Assembly: GCF_001029105.3 (NCBI RefSeq)
Contig: NZ_CP011807.3
Location: forward strand, 2,294,001-2,358,000
DNA length: 64,000 bases
Direction: 5' to 3'
DNA from: Pandoraea faecigallinarum
GTDB taxonomy: Bacteria > Pseudomonadota > Gammaproteobacteria > Burkholderiales > Burkholderiaceae
The position numbers were made by a program, and so were the translations under genes. Under the pieces are notes generated by a model. That model did no database searches and was not told where the DNA came from. It saw only the letters and a program-made list of their open reading frames with translations. Each line of letters starts with the position of its first letter. Within the stretch, counting starts at the first letter, position 1. Of this stretch, positions 53,371 to 63,014 are shown piece after piece.

Positions 53371-56300
53371 TTATGCCCCGTGGGCCTCGTCTTCGTCACC
53401 CAGCAGTTCGGTTGCGACGTCCGTTGCGAACTGGGTGCCGCCGTCCACAGCGGTGTATTCGATGTGAATGACGATGTCCGTGATCGAATTGAGTACCTCG
53501 ACGTGCGGCGAATACTTGTGACGCGCGAATGCGATCTGCCATGTCGACACGGCGCCCATACGCTCGAAGGGTTCGTAACGCTCGTGGTCGAAGGCGAAGC
53601 GCATGCCGGCACCATCGTCGTCGAGCCCGGTGCATACGGCGACCTGGGGCGTCAGGCGCAGGTTCTGCCGGACATAGGCCGGATCGCCTTCGCTGGGGTT
53701 GTAGACGTATCGCATCGCCGCCATGTCGGGCTTTATCACGATCTGGCTCCCCAACTGCGTGAGCGTCATGTTCAGGGTCTGATACGGCCCGATCACGGCG
53801 GGCACGGTGACGGAGACGCGTCGCAACTGGCGCAGATAGTGGCCGGGATGGTCCAGATCGAACACCCGGCTGTGCAGTTCGAACGCGAGCTTGCCGGTCT
53901 GGATCAGTTCGTTTCGTCCGTCTTCCCATTGCTCGCCGAGGTGTTCGCGCAGCGAGATGTGTTTCTTGATGACCAGCGCACGCTCCAGGCGATGCACATA
54001 GGCGGCGTCCATCTTGAGCAGCGCCAGCGAGAGGGATTCCCCGGCGGTAAGGCCGTAGTAGCCATCGAGCCAGGCGCCGGGCTCGATGAAATGGGTTTCG
54101 TAGTCGCCCACCTCGTATTGCCACCCGGCGTGAACGGCGTGGCACAACGTCGTCGTCGCGTCGTACGCCTGGAAGTAAAGCGTCGCCATGCGGTTATGCA
54201 ACCAGCGAAATAGCGATGCCCGGCTACCGCGCGTCTGCGTCAGAAACGTGTACATTTCCTCGGCCTGCGCCATCGCCCGGGTTTGCTGCGACAACGATGT
54301 GCGGCTTGCCTGAATCTGTACGTCCTGCGCGGCCAGTTGGGTATCGAGTGTGCGCATCTCGGCGGCGGCCATGTCCCGCTGGAATCCCCATTCGCTTCTG
54401 CGCCGGCGGAAACCTTCCGTGCGGTCGAGCGATTGCGACTCCATACCGAGCAGCTTCGAACTGGTCTCCATCGTTTTGACGGCTGCACGGCCGAGCGCAC
54501 CCCATTGGTGTCCCCCGTTTGCCAGGCCGAAGATGTTGGGTGCCGAGTCGGCAATCGCCGCACTCAGCACGCCGAGTTCCGTCATATGGCCGAGCGCCCG
54601 GCCAAGCGCCAGCTTGCTGTTCGACGCGATTTCCAGCGACGAGAGGTCTTCGTCATAGAGGCGCCGGTAGTAGTCGTACCTCATCTGCACGCTCTCGCGA
54701 GAGGCGAGCATCGAGTCGCGGACCGCCTGCGCGTGGGTAATCATCTCCTCCTGGATCCGGATAATGAACTGCCCCATCTCGATGACGTGCTGCTGCGCGA
54801 TCTCCTCCTGCGCGGCACGATCCCCTTGCTCAAGGTACTGACGCACCAGCGAGCCGAACTGGCACAGCGTCTGAACGGCTTGCTGCGCACGCGGCAGGAT
54901 CGTGGCGTAGCGGAACGGCAGCACGACCGGCCCGCCCGCGGTGTCGCGACGATGCCGGCCGCCGTCCCCCGATTGAGCCCGCATGAGGTCCTTCGGCGAC
55001 ACCGGCGTGTCGTAGAGCGGCAGGTCCAGCGGCTTGCCGTCGATGCTCAGGAAATGCCGCAGGTTGAAAAGGCGTGACGCAATCGTCTCCCATAGCGTGA
55101 GCAGGTCCAGATTCAACGGCAGCCGGAATGCCGGATGCGCGAGCAGATCCGCGCCCACCGGGCCTCCGGGCGTGCGTGCCAGATTCGCGAGGCATTCGTC
55201 GGTGAAGCTCGCCTCGATGTCGGCGAACACGAGCGAGTCGTGCTGCTCGTCGAGTGTCGAAAGCGACGCCGGCGTCCACTGGGGAGCGCTCTCGAAGTCA
55301 GGGGCTTGCCCCATCATGCGTGCCGCGCGCTGATACAGCATCTTCGCCTCGGTCAAACTGTCGCGCGACATCTGGCGGTACAGCATGTCGCCCCATTCGA
55401 TCAGCGTCTCGACGTAGTCGCGAAAGATGCGCTTGCGGTAATGCACGGGGCGGCTGTACGCGATGGCGTCGGGGTCGGCCGGCGCGGAGATTTCGTGATT
55501 GGCATCGCCCTGTTCGACGAGCGGCCGCACGCGCCAATACGACGGCGTCTCGGTCTGTGCAGGCTGGACCGGGCGCGCGGGGTCGAACATGAAGCTCAGC
55601 CAGCGCAATGCGTCCGCGTAACTCATCTCGGCGCGCAACTGGTATGCCACGAGGTGCGGAAGATGGAAAAAGATCTCCCAGAAATATCGCCCGTTGGCGC
55701 CGTTGAAATCCAGAACGTCCGCCTCGTCAGGTTTATCCGGGCGAGGCGGCTCGCGGGTGTTCTGCGCGTCCCAGTCGAGCATTCGTTCAAGGGAGATGGA
55801 AGCCCGCTGAATCAGCGTTCCGGTGAAGACCGTGTTCAGCAGCACGTACTTCGACGTCAATTCGCTGACGTCGAACGCAAGAAACTGTCCGCCCCCCTGA
55901 GCGTTGACGATCTCGGGCGGATCGAGCACGTCCTCGGCGAGCACAACCTTGTAGGTGTTTCGCCAGGACGGGGGCTCGACGGCACCGAACGAAAATACAT
56001 GCTCCATGGCGCCGCTGCTCCCCAGCGAATGGGTCGACTTTTCCTTGATGCCACCGTTCATCACGAGCCGCTTGCGCCACGCCTGTGCGCCTTCGTACAA
56101 CAGCGTGAAATCGGCATGTTTCGGCCGGGGGATGCCGGAGAAGCTGTCGCCGCGAAAGTGTTCTTCCGTCGTCGGGAACCCGATGAGGGAGAGGTCGATG
56201 ACCTGAAAACCCGCTCCCTCCTGAAATTCGGCTTCCGTCGCGTTATCCAGGGCTGTCACGTCGGCGTCGAAGAGCGTGAAGAACTTGTAGTGCATGCCGT

Positions 56301-57810
56301 TCGGCGGATCCCATTGCATGGTGATGTCGCGTCCGGACGGTGTTCTGATCTGCGCGACGCGCAGCAGCGGAAATATCGGCTGCACCGTCGCGGTGACGGT
56401 GCCCTCCGGCTGTTTCGCGAAGCGAATGACGGCGGCGTCGTGCACCCGGCCCGTTATCCATCGGAACTTGAGCACGAATCGCCCGGAACGGAAATCGAGG
56501 TCGTTGACGACGGCGGTGCACGTCGCCTCGACGTCGAGGTTGCCCGACACGTTTTCACCGTCGCCGGTCACGAAGTATCGCGCGCTCAGCGAAAGCTCCG
56601 AGGCGATTCGGGCGTCGGCCCGCGTTGCCCTGGTTTCCGGTGTGACGACGATTTCCTTCACGTAGTAGCGGTTCGGATCGAAAATGGCCTCGATGCTGGG
56701 GAACCGGTTCTGCAAGACGAGCGAACTGACGAAGCGCTGCTCCGCGAGAGTGCGAAGCGTGGTCTGCCGGTCGTCGGTCAGGGGGACGGGGTTGAACAGC
56801 GCGTCCCATGCGTGAAACCGGTCGACATTGCCGTTTTCCGGCCCGATGAGGGCGATAGCCATCGACGATTCGTTCGGAAGGTCGGCATCGAAGCCGATGG
56901 CAATGAGACGAAACGGCGTGTCGGGGGCCGCTTCGACCTCACTCACAAAGGTGGACGGCGCCCACAGGCCGTTCAGATCGGCGAACGAATAATGAAGTCG
57001 GAAGTGCCACACCGAATTGCGGACCCCGGTCGGTGGCGCCAGGGGGGTCTCGACGCGCTCCACCCACACGACGAAAAGTCGCCCGTTCACGCAAACGGGC
57101 CGGATATGCGTCACATCCCCCGACATCTTTGCCCCGATGATCCGCCACTCGTCCCAGGCGCTCGGATTCAGATAGGTCTGCCCCTGCCCGAGCCGGACGT
57201 CGGCGCGCCGCCAGTAGAACTGTCCCGGCGATGCCTTATGGCGTCCGATGAAGTAATACGGGGCGTCGCGCCGATCCGTGCCGTCGATGTAGCCGCTCAT
57301 GACGTCGAGATTGGCGACATGCTCGAAGGCGCGCAGGTACGACAGGATCGCCACGCGTGCGCGGTCTTCGTTCAGCCGCGCTTGTCCGAGATCGCTCTCC
57401 AGCGTCCTGAAGAATTCGCTCTTGCGAATGCGCAACGTCGGATCGATGTAGTTCTCCGGATACGATCGCAACTGCTCCACGCCGGCCCAGACGTCGTATC
57501 GCGACTCCCACTCGCGCCAATGGGCAACGTCGTCCGGGTCGAACGGTGCGGAAAAGCCGGGTTCCTCCCCGGCATAGACGGCGTGAATGTAGCGCTGTAG
57601 CGATGCGATCAACTCGCCGACGACCGAAGTCGACGGCGCCGTCTCGACATCGTGGTCGAGCAGTTGATAGCGATTCAGGTCGTCGCTCGTGACCGGCGCC
57701 CCTTGAGCGATTTCGGCGTTGATCACGATCTGACCGAGATAGAAATCCATCAGCGCCTGTTGCCGGGATTTGGCGAATACGCCGTACATCGCACGAATGT
57801 CTTCGCTCAT
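53371..57810 (-). CDS. Tc toxin component A, C-terminal half (TcaB/TcdA2-type)
   Basis: A 1479-aa protein covering the C-terminal half of a TcA pore-forming subunit. Residues ~1-120 continue the alpha-helical shell. Residues ~150-480 hold the neuraminidase-like region (FYWRRADVRLG..QTYLNPSAWDEWRIIGAKMSGDVTHIRPV). The long alpha-helical central part follows. The TcB-binding domain fills the end (SLQQ-type helices near 1110-1180, YEVGDYETHFIEPGAWLDGYYGLTAGESL, LFDLDHPGHYLRQLRRVSVTVPAVIGPYQTLNMTL). ATG 57808-57810 lies 24 nt after the first half. It assembles with the N-terminal half into the TcA pentamer, as in TcaA/TcaB or YenA1/YenA2. Confidence 0.9.
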   Translation of the reverse strand: MSEDIRAMYGVFAKSRQQALMDFYLGQIVINAEIAQGAPVTSDDLNRYQLLDHDVETAPSTSVVGELIASLQRYIHAVYAGEEPGFSAPFDPDDVAHWREWESRYDVWAGVEQLRSYPENYIDPTLRIRKSEFFRTLESDLGQARLNEDRARVAILSYLRAFEHVANLDVMSGYIDGTDRRDAPYYFIGRHKASPGQFYWRRADVRLGQGQTYLNPSAWDEWRIIGAKMSGDVTHIRPVCVNGRLFVVWVERVETPLAPPTGVRNSVWHFRLHYSFADLNGLWAPSTFVSEVEAAPDTPFRLIAIGFDADLPNESSMAIALIGPENGNVDRFHAWDALFNPVPLTDDRQTTLRTLAEQRFVSSLVLQNRFPSIEAIFDPNRYYVKEIVVTPETRATRADARIASELSLSARYFVTGDGENVSGNLDVEATCTAVVNDLDFRSGRFVLKFRWITGRVHDAAVIRFAKQPEGTVTATVQPIFPLLRVAQIRTPSGRDITMQWDPPNGMHYKFFTLFDADVTALDNATEAEFQEGAGFQVIDLSLIGFPTTEEHFRGDSFSGIPRPKHADFTLLYEGAQAWRKRLVMNGGIKEKSTHSLGSSGAMEHVFSFGAVEPPSWRNTYKVVLAEDVLDPPEIVNAQGGGQFLAFDVSELTSKYVLLNTVFTGTLIQRASISLERMLDWDAQNTREPPRPDKPDEADVLDFNGANGRYFWEIFFHLPHLVAYQLRAEMSYADALRWLSFMFDPARPVQPAQTETPSYWRVRPLVEQGDANHEISAPADPDAIAYSRPVHYRKRIFRDYVETLIEWGDMLYRQMSRDSLTEAKMLYQRAARMMGQAPDFESAPQWTPASLSTLDEQHDSLVFADIEASFTDECLANLARTPGGPVGADLLAHPAFRLPLNLDLLTLWETIASRLFNLRHFLSIDGKPLDLPLYDTPVSPKDLMRAQSGDGGRHRRDTAGGPVVLPFRYATILPRAQQAVQTLCQFGSLVRQYLEQGDRAAQEEIAQQHVIEMGQFIIRIQEEMITHAQAVRDSMLASRESVQMRYDYYRRLYDEDLSSLEIASNSKLALGRALGHMTELGVLSAAIADSAPNIFGLANGGHQWGALGRAAVKTMETSSKLLGMESQSLDRTEGFRRRRSEWGFQRDMAAAEMRTLDTQLAAQDVQIQASRTSLSQQTRAMAQAEEMYTFLTQTRGSRASLFRWLHNRMATLYFQAYDATTTLCHAVHAGWQYEVGDYETHFIEPGAWLDGYYGLTAGESLSLALLKMDAAYVHRLERALVIKKHISLREHLGEQWEDGRNELIQTGKLAFELHSRVFDLDHPGHYLRQLRRVSVTVPAVIGPYQTLNMTLTQLGSQIVIKPDMAAMRYVYNPSEGDPAYVRQNLRLTPQVAVCTGLDDDGAGMRFAFDHERYEPFERMGAVSTWQIAFARHKYSPHVEVLNSITDIVIHIEYTAVDGGTQFATDVATELLGDEDEAHGA

Positions 57811-57834
57811 GGCGAGGCTCCGGGGCGGTGGGAT

Positions 57835-60800
57835 TCAGAGGGGCGCAGCGGGGAATATCCGCACATTCATCCAATGGACGTGATAGGGATCGACCAGTCT
57901 CACACCGATGGCGAAACGCGCGGTTTCAGATGGCTCTCGCGTACATTCGAGCGTCCACCGGAGGCCGTCTGCGGGCATTTCCCGCATCTGCATGTAGCTC
58001 GGCGTCGCGAGCAACCCCTGTCCTGTCGGGTTGGCGCCTTCCCAACTGAGGAGTACGTCTTGGTCGAGCAGGTGGTCCTGACCATTGGCCGGCGCGACAT
58101 GCAGGACATAGGTTTGTCCGACGCGCAACGAGAGCCGGTCGGTGACTTCGACGCCGTCGAGCGTGATCGTCCAGCGCGGGACCGGTACGACCGTTACCGT
58201 GAAGGCGATGGGCGTCAGCCCCGTTGGTGTTGCCGTAAACGTATACGTGCCCGCGTTGGCAAGAGACGCAGACGTGCGGCTGTGGCCGGACAGGTCGGTA
58301 GGCACCACCACGTCGAGACTGTCCTGACGATCCCACGCGACATCCATATGCGCGATGGGCGGCAGTTCACCCGAGGGTTCTGCCGGTTCGGGGAATTCGC
58401 TCGCCTGAACGAGTATGCCCACGTGGCCGAGCTTCTGCGGATCCTGGACGACTCGCTGATGGAGCGCGACGATGGGCGAAGCGACCGGCCCGCCGACGAT
58501 ATCGAGCGGCGTCTGCACGTGGCGGCCGTGCAGCGATGCACCGACGACGATGGTGCCGACGGCCGCCGGCTCGATACTCAGCCGGACGTAACCGTCCGAT
58601 TCCGACTCGGCGCTGCCGGCGTTCTCGCCGTCGACCGTGAAGACCACCGTTTCCCCTTGCACGGGTGCGCCCGTGAGTGAAAGCACCCGGCACAGAACGG
58701 TGACCTCGCCGCCGGCGAGTTGCGCGGAAACTGCCCGGATCCCGAAACTGCTGTCGATGAAAGGCTGATCGACGAAATTGATATTGGTGAAGGTGGCGGC
58801 GGAGTTGTTGTAGCGCACGACCACGGTGCTTGTGCCGGTCTCGCGGCTGACCATCGCGCTATGCGCAAATCCGTACTGATCCGTAAAGCTCGTGGTGCGC
58901 AGAAGACGTCCCGGGCCCTCGGCAATATCCCACCGCACTTCACGTCCGATCGCCATGTTCTCGTAGTTATCCTTGACGTAGGCATGGAGGTGGACCAGTT
59001 CGCGCTCTCCGGCCAGATTTTCTTCGGGCGGCAACGCATCGGTGTCGTCGTAGACTTCGAGCGATGCTTCGTCGCAGTCGATCCGCACGGCGGGCAACGC
59101 GATGCGCTGGTCCAGCCCGATCGTGGCGAATGCGTAAGCCATGCCCATGACAAGTCCCGGATACAGCGTGAGGTGCGCTACGCCATCGGCATCCGTCGTC
59201 GTCGCCTCGCTCTGGATCACACCGGCCCCGGACTGAGACCAGCGCACCGGGATGCCCGCCAGCGGTGCCCCTGCCAGATCGCGAATCGTCAGCGCGTAGT
59301 GCGCCTCGTTGTCCGCGTCGTCGTCGTTGGCGACCAGCACCGTTTTCGAGACGGTGCAGGTGCTGGTCGCGCTTTGGCCGACTTCCGGCGTGACTTCGCG
59401 CTGACCGGACGCGTTCGCGTCGTCGGACACGCTCATGCACGCGAGTGCGTCCTGTGCCGCTTGCCGGTAGTCGGACACCGTTCCGGTTTCGGTCAGCTGG
59501 CCCAACCGGTCGAGGGCGACGATGCTCAACCCGGTGACTTGCGAGAGATGAAGCAGCCGGAGCAGGCCGGTGAATTCGGTCAGCTGACGTATGATGCCCA
59601 GCGGGCTGACGATCCGGGCGGCGTCGAGCACATCGCGCGCGCCTGCGCCGACGAGCGAGGCGACACGGCCGGCCGCCGCATCGCGCATCAGTCTCGCGTA
59701 ACCGTCGTTTACCTCGATGGCGTCTTCGTCGACGATGCCGGGCGTATTGATCAACGTGAGATAGGTCAACAGGTCGGCGGGCGAGCCGTGTCCGCGCTCG
59801 ACGACATCGCGGTAGGTTTGAAGATAGTAGAAGTCGCGAAAGGTTTTGGCCGCGGGCGCGAATCCGAAGGCATTGCGCCCGCCGGACTCACCCAGACGGG
59901 CATTGTGCGCATGCATGGCAAGCATGGCGCCATCGAGGGAGAAATGCGTGACGATTTCGGCCTGTCGGCGCAGCTCGCTCAGTCGCTGGAGCATCACTTC
60001 GGACCCTTCGGCCTGCCTCGGCGGGCCGTTTTGCGTCGACGCTTGCGACCATGTGAGGATGGCGTCGATCTGGCGGCGCGCCATCGTCGCGCTCGGCACC
60101 GGGGGCGTGCTCCACGACCAGCGGAGAATTTCGTACGCGCTTTGACCGGCCCAGTCGATAAGCGGCAGCACGAGCTCACTCGCGAGACCGAGATAGCCGC
60201 TGACGTGTTCTTCCACGATGGCGCGCTGGGCGGCGCGCGAGCGCAGGACGATGGCGCCCAGCGTGGCGATGATCTGCTCCATGAGCGGGCGCTTTTCTGC
60301 CGGGATGTCGTCGTTCCTGACAGGTTTCGACAGGCGGGTGAAGCCTGACGAAAGACCGTTCGCGCAGACTCTGACTTCGCCCATGAAAAGCGCGCTTACG
60401 GCGTCACGGATAATCTCGGCGGCGCTCGATGCAAAGTCCTCGTCGGTTCCCGATACGCCGTCGAGCACGATGCCTTCCGGATCGACGACGTCGCCGAGCT
60501 GGCATAGCCATTCGGGCGTGATTTCCTGGTCCGGGCCGCCGGGTGTCACCGGCACGAATATCGTCTGCGGAATGCCGGCTTCGTACAACTGACCGAGCGT
60601 GATCCGCGTGCTCGAGAGTTGATTGCGCAGGCTCTGGATGAGCGTCTGTTCCGGCATGCCCGCGCTGTCGGGCGTCGATGGCGGGCGCAGGTGCCGAATC
60701 ATCCACGCGATGTCGATCGCCTTGTCGCGACACCATCTCACGCATCCTTCGGCCGCTACCAGGGCGCTCAGGAAATCGGTGTCGCCAATGGTGGGGATGC

Positions 60801-62673
60801 TGTGGATGCGTGGTGTGCCGGCCATTTGGCCGACGATGGGAGTGCCGTCCAGCCCGAGCGTTTCGAGCAGCCCAAGCAGTACTGTCGGCGATAGACCGAG
60901 ATAGCGCGCAAGACTGGCGATGCGGAAAAAGGCCGACACGACATCGAGCGATCGCGTGAGCACACGACCTTGCATCTGCGCCGAGATGGTTCGCGCGAGG
61001 TAGGCGAATTCGTCCGGATCCAGACCGAGGGCCACGGCGATGTGTTGGGCCGCAGCCATGCCGGTCGCCTGGTCGAAACCGATGCCGGTCTCGATGGGCC
61101 CGCCATCGAGCACCAGCGGCATCGAGTGGGTGCGCGGCTCGTTGAAGATGCGGTCGAATTGCGAAGGTCCGGCGTCGTCGCGCAACCCGTAAGGCGCGAC
61201 CGTGCTCATCCACGCGGCGAAATCTTCCGCCGTGACGTCATAGCGCGCCCGGAAGTCGCAAAAGACGCCAAGGGCGCGCAACGTGCTCGTGGTAATCGCG
61301 GGCGCGCCCGAGCGATGTTGCGCAATATGCGCAGCCATGATCAGACGGTCGGTTTCCGGATAGCCGATGTCCAGCCACCGGCTCAGCCGGATGACCCGAT
61401 GGATTCTGTCCGCACGATTGACAGTCAGCTCGGTGAAGTAGTGGGGAGGATCCACGTCTTCGGCTGTTTCCTCGGCCTCGCCTTCAGGGCCTTCCTTCCG
61501 TGCCTCGGACCGGAGCGGTGCGGGCGGCGCGCCGGCCTCGATTGCAATCGCCGGAGTTTGCGCGGCGTTCAGGTAGACCGCTCCAAAGGCGGCGGCACTC
61601 GCAGGCGGCAGGTCCGGCACATTGTCCGAGGCCACCGGCGCGGCGGACTGGACAGCGAACAGACGGGCCAGGTGCGTGGCCGACGTATGGGTTCGTGCAC
61701 AGAACACCGCAGTGTCGACCAATTCCGGCAAGCCGCCAACGCCATACGTTTCGCGATAGAAGCGGGAATCGTCCTCGCCCGATCCGGTGCCCGAGAAGAA
61801 CGGCGCAGTGAGCAATTTCTGACGCGCCGGGCCAACCGGCAAGCTCAGCCGCATGGCGTTGTCGCCCCAACTGGTTTGCATCATCCGATGGGCGAAGTAG
61901 TGATACCCCGGATCGACCTGCCGGGCGACTTCTCCGAGTGTGAGGACCTGTCCCCGGGCGAGCGCCAGGATCTCGCGGATCTGTGTCGCCCAATGCTCGT
62001 AGGGCATTGACATCGGATAGCGCACTTCGGACATCGCCAGATCGATGTCCGGTGCTTCCTCCGGATCACCCGAGAGCACCTTCAAGTATGCGGAGATGGC
62101 GTATTCCAGCACGCGCGTCGAGACGGACAACGCCGGAATCTCCTCGGTAAACGCCTTCTCGTCGATGATCTCGTCGGCAATGTCCGGGCGGCGCTCGTCG
62201 AGCTTGAGTCTGAACGTGCCGCCCGTGCCCGAAGTCTCGATTGCGCGGGCGCGCCGGTACAGCGTCAGCAGATAGGCGACGGGCGAGGTACGTGCCTCGA
62301 TGGCACGGGGGCGGGCCATTGCCGCCCAGTCCTCGTCGAACAGATTGCTGTATTGCGGTCCGTGAGTGAGCGTTTCGAAGCCCGGGACGAAGTCGGGCGA
62401 CTTCCGTTCGCTGCGCGTGAGTTCGCGCTCCCGGAACTGCCGGGCGACGACGATGGCCGCCGCCGCGGCGCGCTGCTGCAGCACGCGAGCCTCGTCGATA
62501 TGCAGGCCCGGGTGCCGGTCGAGCAGTTGCCTTACCGACAGGCTGCCCAGCGCCACGGTGTCTGCCGCGGTTCTTGCCGCCTCGCGCGCGGCGTCGGAAT
62601 GCGTCGTCGTCAGTCGCTCAAGCAGCGGGCTCGTATAGGACGCGGAGGACGCGGCTTTCGGTTGGCGCGCCAT
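57835..62673 (-). CDS. Tc toxin component A, N-terminal half with C-terminal Ig-like domains (TcaA-type)
   Basis: A 1612-aa protein starting MARQPKAASSASYTSPLLERL at ATG 62671-62673 behind AGGGAGA. Residues ~40-1050 match the VRP1/SpvA-like alpha-helical shell of TcA (GPQYSNLFDEDWAAMARPRAIEARTSPVAYLLTLYRRA, FYRETYGVGGLPELV). From ~1090 to the end come about four beta-sandwich Ig-like modules with the Big_1 pattern (APLAGIPVRWSQSGAGVIQSEATTTDADGVAHLTL; APVQGETVVFTVDGENAGSAESESDGYVRLSI). In ordinary TcA these positions hold receptor-binding domains. It is the first gene of the Tc operon. Confidence 0.9.
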   Translation of the reverse strand: MARQPKAASSASYTSPLLERLTTTHSDAAREAARTAADTVALGSLSVRQLLDRHPGLHIDEARVLQQRAAAAAIVVARQFRERELTRSERKSPDFVPGFETLTHGPQYSNLFDEDWAAMARPRAIEARTSPVAYLLTLYRRARAIETSGTGGTFRLKLDERRPDIADEIIDEKAFTEEIPALSVSTRVLEYAISAYLKVLSGDPEEAPDIDLAMSEVRYPMSMPYEHWATQIREILALARGQVLTLGEVARQVDPGYHYFAHRMMQTSWGDNAMRLSLPVGPARQKLLTAPFFSGTGSGEDDSRFYRETYGVGGLPELVDTAVFCARTHTSATHLARLFAVQSAAPVASDNVPDLPPASAAAFGAVYLNAAQTPAIAIEAGAPPAPLRSEARKEGPEGEAEETAEDVDPPHYFTELTVNRADRIHRVIRLSRWLDIGYPETDRLIMAAHIAQHRSGAPAITTSTLRALGVFCDFRARYDVTAEDFAAWMSTVAPYGLRDDAGPSQFDRIFNEPRTHSMPLVLDGGPIETGIGFDQATGMAAAQHIAVALGLDPDEFAYLARTISAQMQGRVLTRSLDVVSAFFRIASLARYLGLSPTVLLGLLETLGLDGTPIVGQMAGTPRIHSIPTIGDTDFLSALVAAEGCVRWCRDKAIDIAWMIRHLRPPSTPDSAGMPEQTLIQSLRNQLSSTRITLGQLYEAGIPQTIFVPVTPGGPDQEITPEWLCQLGDVVDPEGIVLDGVSGTDEDFASSAAEIIRDAVSALFMGEVRVCANGLSSGFTRLSKPVRNDDIPAEKRPLMEQIIATLGAIVLRSRAAQRAIVEEHVSGYLGLASELVLPLIDWAGQSAYEILRWSWSTPPVPSATMARRQIDAILTWSQASTQNGPPRQAEGSEVMLQRLSELRRQAEIVTHFSLDGAMLAMHAHNARLGESGGRNAFGFAPAAKTFRDFYYLQTYRDVVERGHGSPADLLTYLTLINTPGIVDEDAIEVNDGYARLMRDAAAGRVASLVGAGARDVLDAARIVSPLGIIRQLTEFTGLLRLLHLSQVTGLSIVALDRLGQLTETGTVSDYRQAAQDALACMSVSDDANASGQREVTPEVGQSATSTCTVSKTVLVANDDDADNEAHYALTIRDLAGAPLAGIPVRWSQSGAGVIQSEATTTDADGVAHLTLYPGLVMGMAYAFATIGLDQRIALPAVRIDCDEASLEVYDDTDALPPEENLAGERELVHLHAYVKDNYENMAIGREVRWDIAEGPGRLLRTTSFTDQYGFAHSAMVSRETGTSTVVVRYNNSAATFTNINFVDQPFIDSSFGIRAVSAQLAGGEVTVLCRVLSLTGAPVQGETVVFTVDGENAGSAESESDGYVRLSIEPAAVGTIVVGASLHGRHVQTPLDIVGGPVASPIVALHQRVVQDPQKLGHVGILVQASEFPEPAEPSGELPPIAHMDVAWDRQDSLDVVVPTDLSGHSRTSASLANAGTYTFTATPTGLTPIAFTVTVVPVPRWTITLDGVEVTDRLSLRVGQTYVLHVAPANGQDHLLDQDVLLSWEGANPTGQGLLATPSYMQMREMPADGLRWTLECTREPSETARFAIGVRLVDPYHVHWMNVRIFPAAPL

Positions 62674-63014
62674 CGGAATCTCCCTGTGATCGCCACGCTC
62701 TCGGTGGCACGGTCCGACACCGAATCAGACTTGAACGGCGTAAATGCGCAGTGCCATCGTCGGCGGTTGGGCGTACGCCAACAACTGTCAACGTTGACAG
62801 GTCCCTTGCCGCACCTGCGCTCGGCCTCGTGAGGTGCAACCGCTTGAGGTAAACCCTGAAGCGATTCGACTTGCGTCCTTTTTTTGAAATAACTATATTT
62901 CTTTCAAATAACAGTTATTGCACTGAGATAACTGTTTAGCGAAAAATGCGTTGATCGCATTGTCGTCATCTCAATGCACGCGTGATGTCACGCGTCGATG
63001 TCCATGGAGTTCAA
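62674..63014. promoter_or_regulatory. divergent control region of the Tc operon and the crotonase gene
   Basis: A 341-bp region with two strong dyads. The first is a perfect 16-bp palindrome CTGTCAACGTTGACAG at 62785-62800. The second is a perfect 9-bp inverted repeat AACAGTTAT (62910-62918) / ATAACTGTT (62928-62936) in a strikingly AT-rich stretch (62878-62950). The palindrome is ~110 bp from the Tc start; the AT-rich dyad is ~80 bp from the crotonase start. They are candidate operators; the regulator is not in the window. Confidence 0.55.

Noticed and set aside
53357..53374. Hairpin ATAAGCC/GGCTTAT over the stop codon of the TcA C-terminal gene as a terminator
   Set aside because: The stem is only 7 bp and no T-run follows on the minus strand; an operon-internal terminator is also unlikely.
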